Positions 1 to 8,278 of a stretch of 24,174 bases of DNA are shown in pieces. Made by a program: the position numbers and the translations under genes. Numbering within the stretch: position 1 is the first letter of the stretch; the number at the start of each line of letters is the position of its first letter. The notes below the pieces were generated by a model. It worked only from the letters and a program-made list of their open reading frames with translations. It had not been told where the DNA came from and ran no database searches. The DNA lies in assembly GCA_946184215.1 (NCBI GenBank), contig CAMHER010000005.1, positions 1 to 24,174 on the forward strand, read 5' to 3'. Source of the stretch: an uncultured Clostridia bacterium. GTDB taxonomy: Bacteria; Bacillota; Clostridia; Oscillospirales; Oscillospiraceae.

Positions 1-171
1 TTTCGCGTCGGATCTTCTCTTTAAGTACACAAATCGTCAGGAGAGTGGGGAATTGCGTTCTTGCAATCACGGGTTTTTCGGCTGCAGTGGGGAAGCTGAT
101 CTGGGTTTTGGCAGGATTCCCCGGGAAATCTTAAAATTGCCGCTCACAGGCTTGTCGGAAACGATTGCTTC

Positions 172-201
172 TTGACAAGGCCCGCCGTTATGCGTTACCT
201 T
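172..201 (+). promoter_or_regulatory. Probable sigma-A promoter of the GH25 gene
   Basis: A perfect TTGACA at 172-177 is followed after 18 bases by TACCTT (196-201), a weak -10 (first two and last base match). It lies 30 bases before the ATG at 231. That makes an upstream start at 165 unlikely, since it would lie outside the transcript. The 170 bases to its left hold short open frames but no product I recognise. Confidence 0.45.
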
Positions 202-230
202 GTAGATACTCCAATTCGACAGGATCTGCT

Positions 231-1853
231 ATGGAAAAAACAAAACGGAAGAAAAAAACAGGCAGGCACGCTCGCGTCCTGATTCCTGTCATAGCGCTGC
301 TGTTTTGCGCGATCGTCCTGGTGACGGCGCTTTTTCTCCGCAGCCTGGAAGCGCCGCCGGAGGCCGGGATCGCAGCTGAGGCGGAGGCGGTCTCCGTTCC
401 CGCGCCGACGCCGACCCCCGCGCCGCCCACGCCGACGCCCGCCCCCACCCCCTATGTGCCGCCTCTTCTTACGCTTGACGTGGTGACGGCGGAGGAGTCG
501 CTGGACGTTGTCGTGTGCGACAGCGAGGGCCTTGCCGTGCCGGGCTATGCTTTTCCGCTTGCGATCCGCTATGAGTCCGGTGAGGACCACGCTGTTGTGA
601 CTGACGTCAACGGCCGCTATACCGCCTCCTACCTCGTCGGAGGGGAATACACCGTGTCCATGCCGGAGCTGGAAGGCTTTCGGCAGGCAGAGAGCGTGAC
701 GTGTGAAGTGAAGGACCGCGCGTCCTTCAACCAGGCTTTGAGCGTGGACGCCCTGCTTGCGGCCAATGGGCTCTCCTCCCTTCCCGGGGCGGACAAGGAC
801 GCCTTCGTGTACCGTTACGAGCTTGGTCCGAACGGTTTCCTGCTTCTTGCCGACGGCACGGAAAGCGACGTGCGGCCTGTGGAGGAACAGGGAAAGCTTG
901 CCTGGGGCGAGCGCAGCGTTCTGCACTACTTCCGCAACGACGGCACCCCCGTCTCCCCCGAGGAGCTGGATGAGGACGCCGTTGTCTGGACAGACTATTA
1001 TACCGAAGAAGCGACAGAGCGCGTGGAGCTGCTCCGTCCGGACGGCACGCCGGAGGGCTCTTACGCCATCACGGCCGAGCCCGACGAGGCCGAACGGCCG
1101 ACCCACGGCTGGATCGAGCTGGGGGGCAAGACCTATTACAGCAACGCCGAGGGGCAGCTGGTAACGGGGCTGAAGAACATAGGCGGCAAGCTCTGCTATT
1201 TTGACCCGGAGGGCGTCAAGGCCGGTATGCTGGGCATCGACGTGTCCTACTTCAACGCCGCCATTGACTGGAACGCCGTCAAGGACGGCGGGATCGACTT
1301 TGCCATCGTCCGTGTCGTCGGACGCACCTGGGAAAAGGGGATCCTCTTTGAAGATGAGGATTCTTACCGTCAGGGGACGAACGGCGGCTATTATCTTCAG
1401 GGCGCCAAGGCGGCGGGCCTGCAGGTCGGCGCGTATGTATACTCCAACGCGATCAATGAAAAGGAAGCGGTCGAAGAAGCCGAGCTGGCCATTGAGGTGC
1501 TGAAAAAATCCGGCGTTGCGCTGGATATGCCGGTCTACTACGATCTGGAATTCTCCGGCGAGTATCCGCGCGGACGGGCCGACCGGCTCAGCTTTGTCCA
1601 GCGCGCCGCCATCGTAAAGGCCTTCTGCACGGCGATCGAGGAAGCCGGCTACCGCGCCGGCGTCTACGCGGGCGAGTATTTCTTCACCCGCGCCCTGCGG
1701 CTGCAGGATGTGGAGCCCTATGATCTCTGGTATGCCGTCTATACCGAGAACCTGGTTCCGCCGGACTTTCGCGGCTTTGACATCTGGCAGTTCTCCGAGA
1801 GCACGCGCATCGACGGCATGAGCGATGAGACGGATATGAATGTGATTTTTTAA
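231..1853 (+). CDS. Membrane-anchored GH25 muramidase (lysozyme-like) with Cna-B-like and cell-wall-binding-type regions
   Basis: A 540-residue protein likely to cleave peptidoglycan beta-1,4 bonds between MurNAc and GlcNAc outside the cell. Visible order: a basic cytoplasmic start (KTKRKKK), one membrane helix at about residues 17-36, a Pro/Thr-rich linker (55-78), a beta-rich Cna-B/transthyretin-like module (about 88-165), an unassigned region, two aromatic/glycine repeats like choline- or wall-binding repeats (about 293-328), then the GH25 domain (333-540). GH25 signatures are GIDVS with Asp337, YYDLE with Asp438 and Glu440, and DMNVIF at the extreme C-terminus. The ATG at 231 was chosen because AGGA lies upstream, because a membrane anchor follows directly, and because a promoter overlaps the longer frame. 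The helix has no obvious signal-peptidase site, so I expect an anchored rather than released enzyme. It is the only plus-strand gene here. The target wall (own cell or competitor) cannot be told. Confidence 0.88.
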   Translation: MEKTKRKKKTGRHARVLIPVIALLFCAIVLVTALFLRSLEAPPEAGIAAEAEAVSVPAPTPTPAPPTPTPAPTPYVPPLLTLDVVTAEESLDVVVCDSEGLAVPGYAFPLAIRYESGEDHAVVTDVNGRYTASYLVGGEYTVSMPELEGFRQAESVTCEVKDRASFNQALSVDALLAANGLSSLPGADKDAFVYRYELGPNGFLLLADGTESDVRPVEEQGKLAWGERSVLHYFRNDGTPVSPEELDEDAVVWTDYYTEEATERVELLRPDGTPEGSYAITAEPDEAERPTHGWIELGGKTYYSNAEGQLVTGLKNIGGKLCYFDPEGVKAGMLGIDVSYFNAAIDWNAVKDGGIDFAIVRVVGRTWEKGILFEDEDSYRQGTNGGYYLQGAKAAGLQVGAYVYSNAINEKEAVEEAELAIEVLKKSGVALDMPVYYDLEFSGEYPRGRADRLSFVQRAAIVKAFCTAIEEAGYRAGVYAGEYFFTRALRLQDVEPYDLWYAVYTENLVPPDFRGFDIWQFSESTRIDGMSDETDMNVIF

Positions 1854-1889
1854 TACGATTTTCGAAGCTCTTCTATAAACAGCTGATCA

Positions 1890-1928
1890 CACAAAAACCC
1901 GGCCTGCAGGCCGGGTTTTTGTGTTTTT
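1890..1928. terminator. Bidirectional rho-independent terminator
   Basis: AAAAACCCGGCCTGCAGGCCGGGTTTTT forms a near-perfect palindrome with A-tract and T-tract on both sides. It sits between the convergent ends of the GH25 gene (1853) and the large response regulator (1942), so it can end both transcripts. Confidence 0.9.
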
Positions 1929-1941
1929 TCCTATCCAGTTA

Positions 1942-4900
1942 TCAAGGCAGCTTCAGGCGCTTTTTATCCTCGTACATGGCCGCGTCTGCACGCTCCACCA
2001 CAGTGCCGAAGCAGCTGTCGCTTTCTCTGCGCAGTTCCGCCATGCCGCAGGCAATGATCACGCCGCCCGAGCGGATATGCTCGTCATTGGCGGCCTCAAG
2101 CCTCTCGATCAGGGATGCGCGGTTTTCAAAATCCGCGCCCGTCAGTACCGCCACAAACTCGTCTCCGCCCACGCGGTAGACAGGGCTGTGCTTGAACACA
2201 TTGCAGATCGCGCGGCAGGCCTCGCGGATGTATTCGTCGCCCGCCTGGTGACCGCGGGTGTCGTTGACGGCCTTCAACCCGTTGAGATCGCACCAGACCA
2301 CGGCGAAGGGCTCGGCCTTCTGCTGCTGCATCAGCGCGTTCCAGCGCTTCTCCGCTTCGACGAAGGCGTGCTTGCTCTTTACACCCGTCAGTGCGTCGCG
2401 ATTGATCTGCTCCTGGGCCAGCGCCAGTGCGCGGTCACGCCGTCGCTCGGTGTCCACATTGCTCATGGCCACAAGGTAGCTTCCGTCCGAGAGCGTCACC
2501 TTCATCTGATAGTAGGTCGGAACGCCGTCGATCAGCAGCCGGAAGGACACCGAGAGCGTCCCCTCCTCCGCCAGCGACCGGTTCAGCGTTTCCCTGGTCA
2601 TGAGGTTGGCAACCTGCTCGCGGTCCTCGGCACAGATGTTTGAAACGATCCGTTCGGCAAAGCGGGCAAAGAAGTTTTCTTCCCCCTCGCCGAGGCTCAG
2701 CGTGCCATGCGCGCTGGGCTGTGTAAACTCGGTATAGCGCTCGGTCGCGCCATCCACGTAATAGATGCTCTCCATATTGACGGAAAGCTCCCGGGCCAGG
2801 CGCAGAAGATTCAGCGCGTCTCCGTCCGGCCGGGCGGAAAGCCGGGCCTGGGAGATCTGATCGTCCACATTGCTGATGCCGATGATGATGTGGTGGCAGT
2901 CATGCGTCTCGGCACGGACAGCCTTGAGGTTATAGTAGATCACTCCCTCGTCGGACGCCAGCCGGTAGACCAGCGAGAACGGCTGATCGCCGATCAGCTG
3001 GACAAGCAGCGTTTCCTTCTGCAGCAGCAGCGCCACGCGCTCCCGATCCGCCGGGTGGACAAGGCTGCTTACGCGCCGTGACATCTCGGCAAAAAAGTCG
3101 GCGCCGCTGTGTTCGATCTGAAGATCCTCGCAGCGTCCGGCGGGGCTGAAGGCCACGTAGTGATTGCTGTGTGTGTCGACGTAGTAGATCCTCTCAAAGC
3201 CGCTGGAGAGCGCGTGGGCAATTTTTCCGAAAGCCTCGTCTCTGGTCTCCTCCGGCACCGCCGCCGTCAACGCGGGAGTGGAAAGCTCCTGCTCCCTGCG
3301 CCGCTCGAGAAAATGGACATACTCCTCCGCCGGGACAGGGCGGGAGAAATAGTAGCCCTGCACCAGATCGCAGCCCATTTCCCGGAGCACGGCAAGCTGC
3401 TCCGCCGTCTCCACCCCCTCGGCGATGACCGGGACGGAGAGATAGTCCGCGATGTCGATGATCAGCTCCAGCATGCGGGTGTCCTTCCCCTCACGGAAGG
3501 CGTTGCAGACAAACTGTCGATCCAGCTTCAGCGCGTCAATGGGCAGGGTCGAGATCATATTCAGGGAAGAATAACCCGTGCCGAAATCATCCATCTCGAT
3601 CCGAAAGCCCTTGTCCCGGAGCGCATTTACCGTTTCTATGATCTGGTCGGAGTCCTGCGTATAGGCCGATTCCGTGATTTCCAGCAGGAGATCGCCCTCC
3701 GCAAGGCCGTTGTCGCGGACAAGGGCGCAGAGCGTTTCGATCAGATGCGGATCGTACATGTCGATGCGGGAAACGTTGACCGAGACCGGAACGGCAAAGC
3801 CCAGTCTCTCGCGCCATTCGCGGACCTGTCCGGCCGCCGTGCGCCAGACATAGTTGTCCAGCTCGCGGATCAGACCGTTGTCCTCAAACAGGGGAATAAA
3901 CACGCCGGGGCTGATCAGCCCCAGTTCCGGGTGCTGCCAGCGCACCAGCGCTTCCGCGCTGGCCAGGACGGGGATCTCGGGCCGGACGTCGAATTTCGGC
4001 TGATAGAAAACACGGAACTGCTCTTTCTCGATGGCACTGTGGAAATCCTCGATCAGCTGCTCGGCATACAGCTCGCGCTCGTGCAGCGTCGCGTCATACT
4101 GTCCGATGGCGCGGGCGAAGCTGTTGCGCACGGTATCCGAGGCGATCTTCGCCCGGTCAAAGCGACGTTCGACGTCAAGGCTTTTGTCCACCGCGGCATA
4201 CACGCCCATACGCAGACGAACGCGGCTGGAGACGCCGCTGTCCTCCGTCAGGCCGATCGAGGCTTTGTCCAGGATCTTTTTATAGTCCTTGCCGTGGGGG
4301 CAGTAGACCATGAAGACGTCCGCCTCACGGCGGCAGACGATGCCGCCCGTGTCCCCCACCGCTTCCCGCAGGCGTTCGCCGATGCGGCGCAGCACCTCGT
4401 CGCCATAGGCGTTGCCGAAGCGTTCGTTGATCATGTGGAAGTGGTTGACGTCCACAACGATCGCGTCCATCTGCATGTCCCGATGATGCTGGTCGAACTG
4501 CTCGGCATAGCGGTAAAAGTATTCGCGGTTATACAGCCCCGTCAGCGGATCCCGCTCGGTGGACTGGATGATGTCGCGGTCCTCGCTCAGTTCGATGGTG
4601 CGCCTGGCGCGGGCCAGGATCACCCCTGGCTGCGGATAGGGTTTGGGAATAAAGTCGATTGCACCGAATTCGAGGCTTCTGATCTCGGCGTTTTGATCGG
4701 ACGTCAGGACAATGACGGGGATCTTTTGCAGCTCCGGATCATCTTGGATCTCCCGGAGCACCTCGGTGCCGGACATCACCGGCATCAGCAGATCCAGCAG
4801 GACCAGCGAGAGTTGATCCTTGTTCGCGCGGATCTTCTCCAGCGCCTCGCGTCCGTTTTCGGCAAAGATCAGCTCGTAATCCGCGCTGAGAACGGCGCCG

Positions 4901-4989
4901 AGCAGCTCGCGGTTGATCTGCTCATCGTCGACAATCAGGATCAGACGCCTGCCGTTGGCCGAATGAAATTTTTCATGACTTTTCAGCAT
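1942..4989 (-). CDS. Response regulator REC-GGDEF(degenerate)-EAL-2x PAS-like-GGDEF: bifunctional c-di-GMP turnover protein
   Basis: A 1015-residue cytoplasmic signalling protein. The receiver domain (about 15-135) has Asp21/Asp22, phospho-acceptor Asp66 in DLLMP and Lys116. A first GGDEF fold (145-300) has EADVF (222-226) where GGDEF belongs, so it should not synthesise c-di-GMP. The EAL domain (about 312-560) keeps EAL (346-348), Asn405, Glu437, the DDFGTGYSS motif (Asp467/468), Lys488, Glu524 and Gln544, as expected for an active phosphodiesterase. Two similar PAS-like sensor units follow (about 599-710 and 739-848, each opening with IYYVD). A final GGDEF (865-1015) has intact GGDEF at 941-945 but no RxxD inhibitory site. 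The protein may therefore both make and break c-di-GMP. AGGAGG lies 10 bases before the ATG. It is the last gene of the pilus/c-di-GMP operon; the HPt protein upstream is a candidate phosphodonor. Confidence 0.92.
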   Translation of the reverse strand: MLKSHEKFHSANGRRLILIVDDEQINRELLGAVLSADYELIFAENGREALEKIRANKDQLSLVLLDLLMPVMSGTEVLREIQDDPELQKIPVIVLTSDQNAEIRSLEFGAIDFIPKPYPQPGVILARARRTIELSEDRDIIQSTERDPLTGLYNREYFYRYAEQFDQHHRDMQMDAIVVDVNHFHMINERFGNAYGDEVLRRIGERLREAVGDTGGIVCRREADVFMVYCPHGKDYKKILDKASIGLTEDSGVSSRVRLRMGVYAAVDKSLDVERRFDRAKIASDTVRNSFARAIGQYDATLHERELYAEQLIEDFHSAIEKEQFRVFYQPKFDVRPEIPVLASAEALVRWQHPELGLISPGVFIPLFEDNGLIRELDNYVWRTAAGQVREWRERLGFAVPVSVNVSRIDMYDPHLIETLCALVRDNGLAEGDLLLEITESAYTQDSDQIIETVNALRDKGFRIEMDDFGTGYSSLNMISTLPIDALKLDRQFVCNAFREGKDTRMLELIIDIADYLSVPVIAEGVETAEQLAVLREMGCDLVQGYYFSRPVPAEEYVHFLERRREQELSTPALTAAVPEETRDEAFGKIAHALSSGFERIYYVDTHSNHYVAFSPAGRCEDLQIEHSGADFFAEMSRRVSSLVHPADRERVALLLQKETLLVQLIGDQPFSLVYRLASDEGVIYYNLKAVRAETHDCHHIIIGISNVDDQISQARLSARPDGDALNLLRLARELSVNMESIYYVDGATERYTEFTQPSAHGTLSLGEGEENFFARFAERIVSNICAEDREQVANLMTRETLNRSLAEEGTLSVSFRLLIDGVPTYYQMKVTLSDGSYLVAMSNVDTERRRDRALALAQEQINRDALTGVKSKHAFVEAEKRWNALMQQQKAEPFAVVWCDLNGLKAVNDTRGHQAGDEYIREACRAICNVFKHSPVYRVGGDEFVAVLTGADFENRASLIERLEAANDEHIRSGGVIIACGMAELRRESDSCFGTVVERADAAMYEDKKRLKLP

Positions 4990-5036
4990 GCCGCATTTTC
5001 CTCCTGCTTCCGCCGCAGCGGTTTTTCCCGGCTGAA

Positions 5037-5540
5037 TCAGCCCTTTTCCGGTCTCTCACCGCTGTCGAACCAGGCTTCTTCTGTTTTGTTCTCCGCTTCG
5101 CTGACCAGGTCGACCGCGCTTTCGATCAGCTTGATCATTTCCCAGACCGAGCGGAACTGGACGGTCTTGTCCTCCTCCATCCAGGTGATCCGCCCCTGCC
5201 AGCTGCTGTTCTGCCGGTGCTGAACGCGGACAATAAAGGTGCCGATGTCCCCGTGTTTCGATAAAAGCGCGTCGTCAGTCATGATTTTCTTCCTTTCATA
5301 TGTCAGCCTTGTCAGTTTCTTTTCCTCGCCGAAGCTGCGGTCGTTCGTGCCGGGATAGGGAAAGCGCAGATAATCATACAGCTTTTCCATCCGCAAAACC
5401 ATCTGCCCGATGCCGCCGAAGGGCACGCCCTCCTCGGCATAGCTGTGATAGAAGACGCCGGAGAGGTCGCCCTCGTTGTTGCCGTTGATGCAGAGCACCA
5501 CGCCGTTTGGCGCGCCGATATACCACTGTGTTCTCTCCAT
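5037..5540 (-). CDS. Conserved-looking small protein of unknown function, apparently two joined modules
   Basis: I do not recognise a named family for this 167-residue soluble protein. It seems bipartite. Residues 1-75 hold aromatic/glycine-rich sequence (WYIGAPNGVVLCINGN, YDYLRFPYPG). Residues 87-167 hold a module (FIVRVQHRQNSSWQGRITW, then FRSVWEMIKLIESAV) that I recall as a recurrent stand-alone hypothetical protein in Clostridia, though this is memory and not a search. An in-frame ATG at residue 87 has AAAGGAAG just upstream and could give a separate 81-residue product. The gene starts 4 bases after the BTAD regulator ends (AGAGGT before the ATG) and is followed by the REC-EAL-GGDEF gene, so a regulatory role in the same pathway is plausible but unproven. 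Confidence 0.7.
   Translation of the reverse strand: MERTQWYIGAPNGVVLCINGNNEGDLSGVFYHSYAEEGVPFGGIGQMVLRMEKLYDYLRFPYPGTNDRSFGEEKKLTRLTYERKKIMTDDALLSKHGDIGTFIVRVQHRQNSSWQGRITWMEEDKTVQFRSVWEMIKLIESAVDLVSEAENKTEEAWFDSGERPEKG
5280..5298 (-). promoter_or_regulatory. Possible internal translation start within the 167-residue gene
   Basis: On the minus strand GAAAGGAAGAAAATCATG places a Shine-Dalgarno-like AAAGGAAG about six bases before an in-frame ATG (first base 5282). Initiation here would give an 81-residue protein containing only the second module. Confidence 0.4.
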
Positions 5541-5544
5541 CGTC

Positions 5545-6789
5545 TTACCTCTGTCTCATGCCCGGATCCGTCAGTTCGACCGTTGGGACCCAGAACATGC
5601 TGTTTACGTAGTATTCGATGCGCGAGCGCTGACGGCCCACAATGAAGCGCTCGTTGATTCGTTTCTGGACGATGGCGCAGTTTTCCCGCGTTGTGTTCAC
5701 CAGCAGCGCCAGGTACTGGCCCCGGCCGTACTGGCACATCGCGTCGCCGCGGCGGATCGAATGGCGCACGGCGTCGCCCATGCGGCGCGTCAGCTCCTCC
5801 AGAGCGCTGCCGTCCTTTATTGGATTGCCCTTGCCGTCCACGACGGTGCAGAGCATCAGATAAACCGACTGTCCGCCGCGCTCCAGCATACGCTCCACCA
5901 TCCGGTAGATGCCGGTAAAGACCGTGTAGTTGCAAAGATATCCGCCCGGAAAACGGTCGTCCTGCCCGGTCAGCTCGGCCTGGATGACGTCGAGCGCGGC
6001 ATACTGGCGCATTTCCTCGGCGCCGAGACGGGAGAACTGGTCGAGCATCTTCTGCGAAGGACGCAGGCCCAGCTCGTTGAAATAGAACTGTTCGGTGTCG
6101 TTGTACAGCTTTCTGGCCTCTTCATAGCGGCCGAGCGAGACCATGGCCTCCATCGTCAGGCTTTCCCAGTCGGCAAGCGGGTCGACGTTGCTTGCAACGG
6201 TACCGAGCTCCTCAAGCTGGAAGAAATCCTCGTTCGCGCGCAGGATCTCCGCCGCGTTTTCCACGCAGCGGCAGAACAGGCCCTTGAGGCGCCTTGCCTC
6301 CTGAGAGATCCAGATCACCGAGGTTTTGTTCGGCAAAAACTCGCCGTTGTACCAGTGGGCCGCGTCCATATACAGCGCAAGCTTTTCGTCCCGGTCGGAC
6401 GAGGCCTCTGCCTCGTTTACCAGGCGTTCGAATTCAGCCGCGTCCTCCACGACCTCCAGCTCGTCTGTCCAGAAGAACACGCCGCGGCGTTGCTCGATGA
6501 ATTTCAGCGGCGGAAGCCCCGCCTTGACCAGCTTCTTTTTGGTGTTGTAAATCACGCTTTGCAGCGCATGATGGACGTTGCTCATGTCCCGATCCTCGAA
6601 TAGCAGCTCCTCCAGGCGGTCGCGCGTCACGCCGTGCTCACGGTCATGCAGCAGGATCTGCAGCAGATCGGACATCTGTGACTCGCTGCCCTTGGAGCCG
6701 CCCGCGACCAGCTTGCCGTTCCACAAAACGGAAAAGCCGCCGAGCATACGGACATATAAAACGTCGCTCTTCGTCTGTGCGATTCTCAC
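5545..6789 (-). CDS. BTAD-family (SARP-like) transcriptional regulator with degenerate GGDEF-like C-terminal domain
   Basis: A 414-residue DNA-binding regulator. Residues about 10-105 form an OmpR/PhoB-type winged helix (VRMLGGFSV start; TRDRLEELLF; HHALQSVIYNTKKKL recognition region). Residues about 115-260 form a bacterial transcriptional activator (TPR-like) domain (WYNGEFLP; GRYEEARKLYN; ELGLRPS, which is diagnostic). Residues about 283-400 look like a GGDEF fold that has lost its motif: YGRGQYLALLV (354 onward) sits where YGGDEFxxLL would be, after IRRGDAMCQ. It could bind a nucleotide or a partner but is unlikely to make c-di-GMP. The start is GTG, about 8 bases after a G-rich Shine-Dalgarno. 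It lies 27 bases downstream of pilT and directly before the 167-residue gene. It probably controls this or a related surface-structure operon (inference). Confidence 0.85.
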   Translation of the reverse strand: MRIAQTKSDVLYVRMLGGFSVLWNGKLVAGGSKGSESQMSDLLQILLHDREHGVTRDRLEELLFEDRDMSNVHHALQSVIYNTKKKLVKAGLPPLKFIEQRRGVFFWTDELEVVEDAAEFERLVNEAEASSDRDEKLALYMDAAHWYNGEFLPNKTSVIWISQEARRLKGLFCRCVENAAEILRANEDFFQLEELGTVASNVDPLADWESLTMEAMVSLGRYEEARKLYNDTEQFYFNELGLRPSQKMLDQFSRLGAEEMRQYAALDVIQAELTGQDDRFPGGYLCNYTVFTGIYRMVERMLERGGQSVYLMLCTVVDGKGNPIKDGSALEELTRRMGDAVRHSIRRGDAMCQYGRGQYLALLVNTTRENCAIVQKRINERFIVGRQRSRIEYYVNSMFWVPTVELTDPGMRQR

Positions 6790-6816
6790 GTCTGGTCCCC
6801 CCGTTCCTCAGTCCGG

Positions 6817-7875
6817 TCACACGCCAAGGCGCTTGACCATGTTTTCATAGTTCACGCAGGAAAGCAGCGCCGTATCCTTTGTGATCTTTCCCTCGCGCCA
6901 GAGCTTCAGAAGGCTGCCGTCCATGGTGCACATGCCGTCGGCCGAGCCGGCCTGCATGGCGGACTCGAGCTGATGGAGCTTGTCCTCGCGGATCATGTTG
7001 GAAATAGCCACCGTGCTCTTCATGATTTCAAACACGGGCAGCTGGCCGCCGTCAACGGAGGGAACAAGCTGCTGGCACACGACGCCCTTGAGGATCTGCG
7101 CCAGCTGGATCTTGACCTGCTTCTGCTGGTTGGCAGGAAACACATCCAAAATACGGTTGATCGTGTTCGCCGCGCTGGAGGTGTGCAGCGTGCTTAAAAG
7201 CAGCACGCCCGTCTCCGCCGCGGTGAGCGCCGCCGAGATCGTGTCATAGTCGCGCATCTCGCCCAGCAGGATCACATCGGGGCTCTCGCGCAACGCCGAG
7301 CGCAGCGATTCGAGATAGCCCGGCGTGTCGATCGAGATCTCGCGCTGGGTAACGATCGCCTTGTCGTGACGGTGGATATATTCGATGGGGTCTTCCATCG
7401 TGATGATATGGCAGTCGCGGCTGCGGTTGATGCGGTCGATCATGCACGCCAGGGTCGTGGATTTGCCCGTTCCGGCCGAGCCTGTGATCAGCACAAGGCC
7501 CTTTTTGTTGTCGGCCAGGGAAAGCACGCTCTCCGGAATGCCGAGTTTTGCCGGGTCCGGCAGGCCAAAGCGGATCACGCGGATCACCGCAGCGAGCGAG
7601 CCGCGCTGGCGGAACACGTTTACGCGAAAGCGCCCCAGCTGCGGCACGGCAAAGGAAAAGTCATCATCCACGCCGCGTTCGAGATTGCCCCTTCCGCGGC
7701 GGCTGAGCTCATAGATCGAGTCGACCAGGGCGGTGATGTCGTCAGGGCGGAGAAATCTCTCGGGCATCCGCTCCTGCTTGCCGCCGCATTTAAAGGTCAC
7801 GGGAAGGCCCGCGATCAGAAAAATGTCCGCCGCGTCAAGTGCTATGGCTTTTTGCAGGATCTCCTGAATCGTCAT
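6817..7875 (-). CDS. pilT: PilT-type pilus retraction ATPase
   Basis: A 352-residue hexameric ATPase of the GspE/PilT family, acting on the cytoplasmic face of a type IV pilus-like machine. Visible motifs: Walker A GSAGTGKST (132-140), Asp box ITMEDPIEYIH (158-168), Walker B VILLGEMRD (201-209), His box LLLSTLHTSSAANTI (225-239). Near the C-terminus AISNMIRE (290-297) closely matches the AIRNLIRE motif known as PilT-specific and needed for retraction, which argues against PilB. The length matches PilT. The ATG at 7875 is preceded by GAGGAGAGGAAATC; the frame extends upstream without stop, but that part overlaps the preceding gene and reads as a shadow. No PilB-type ATPase is in the window. 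Confidence 0.92.
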   Translation of the reverse strand: MTIQEILQKAIALDAADIFLIAGLPVTFKCGGKQERMPERFLRPDDITALVDSIYELSRRGRGNLERGVDDDFSFAVPQLGRFRVNVFRQRGSLAAVIRVIRFGLPDPAKLGIPESVLSLADNKKGLVLITGSAGTGKSTTLACMIDRINRSRDCHIITMEDPIEYIHRHDKAIVTQREISIDTPGYLESLRSALRESPDVILLGEMRDYDTISAALTAAETGVLLLSTLHTSSAANTINRILDVFPANQQKQVKIQLAQILKGVVCQQLVPSVDGGQLPVFEIMKSTVAISNMIREDKLHQLESAMQAGSADGMCTMDGSLLKLWREGKITKDTALLSCVNYENMVKRLGV

Positions 7876-7891
7876 GATTTCCTCTCCTCTT

Positions 7892-8278
7892 TTAGTTTCC
7901 CGTCCAGAGATTGGCAATATGGGTGTCCGGCTCCCATTCCTTTTCCTGGGTCCAGTTGACAACGGTATAGCCGCCCGAGGCGTCGCCTGACAGGCCGATG
8001 CGCAGCATGGCCCCGTCCTTTTCCAGCACGCGCCAGAGCGTGCCGTCCTCCGCCTTCTCCCAGCCCTCATCCGGTCCGTGGGCTGCGACGGCGGAAAGCA
8101 GTTCCTGTCCCTCGCGCTCCAGCTCATAGCGCAGCGCCACCGTCTCGGCAAACTTTTCGGCCAGGCGCTCGTCCGCCTTGGCGGTGGAATAGTTCAGGAG
8201 GGAGAGCGTCGTCAGGCAGATGCAGATCACCGCCAGCAGCAGCGCCAGCGGCCCCAGCTTGATGGGCGTATGCTTCAT
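7892..8278 (-). CDS. Small single-pass membrane protein of the pilus-like cluster
   Basis: 128 residues: short basic start, one hydrophobic helix (about 9-30), then a charged helix continuing out of the membrane (KADERLAEKFAETVALRYELE) and a small soluble domain ending in TGN. The long amphipathic helix after the membrane span resembles pilins or pseudopilins. However, there is no Gly/Ala cleavage site with Glu at +5, so processing by a prepilin peptidase is not supported. The ATG overlaps the stop of the preceding gene (ATGA, 8275-8278), implying translational coupling. PilT follows 16 bases later. I cannot name the family. Confidence 0.75.
   Translation of the reverse strand: MKHTPIKLGPLALLLAVICICLTTLSLLNYSTAKADERLAEKFAETVALRYELEREGQELLSAVAAHGPDEGWEKAEDGTLWRVLEKDGAMLRIGLSGDASGGYTVVNWTQEKEWEPDTHIANLWTGN

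Noticed and set aside
1..164. Open plus-strand frames at the left edge as an incoming gene
   Set aside because: Two frames are open for 40-57 codons, but neither shows a recognisable protein end; no support beyond absence of stops.
3109..5223. A 704-codon plus-strand open frame opposite the response regulator
   Set aside because: It is the antisense of a gene with clear REC/GGDEF/EAL motifs; GC-rich coding DNA often leaves long open antisense frames, and the translation has no recognisable domain.
7876..8151. N-terminal extension of PilT
   Set aside because: The extra 92 residues are Arg/Pro-rich, lie in another frame of the upstream small membrane protein, and an ideal ribosome site precedes the ATG at 7875.
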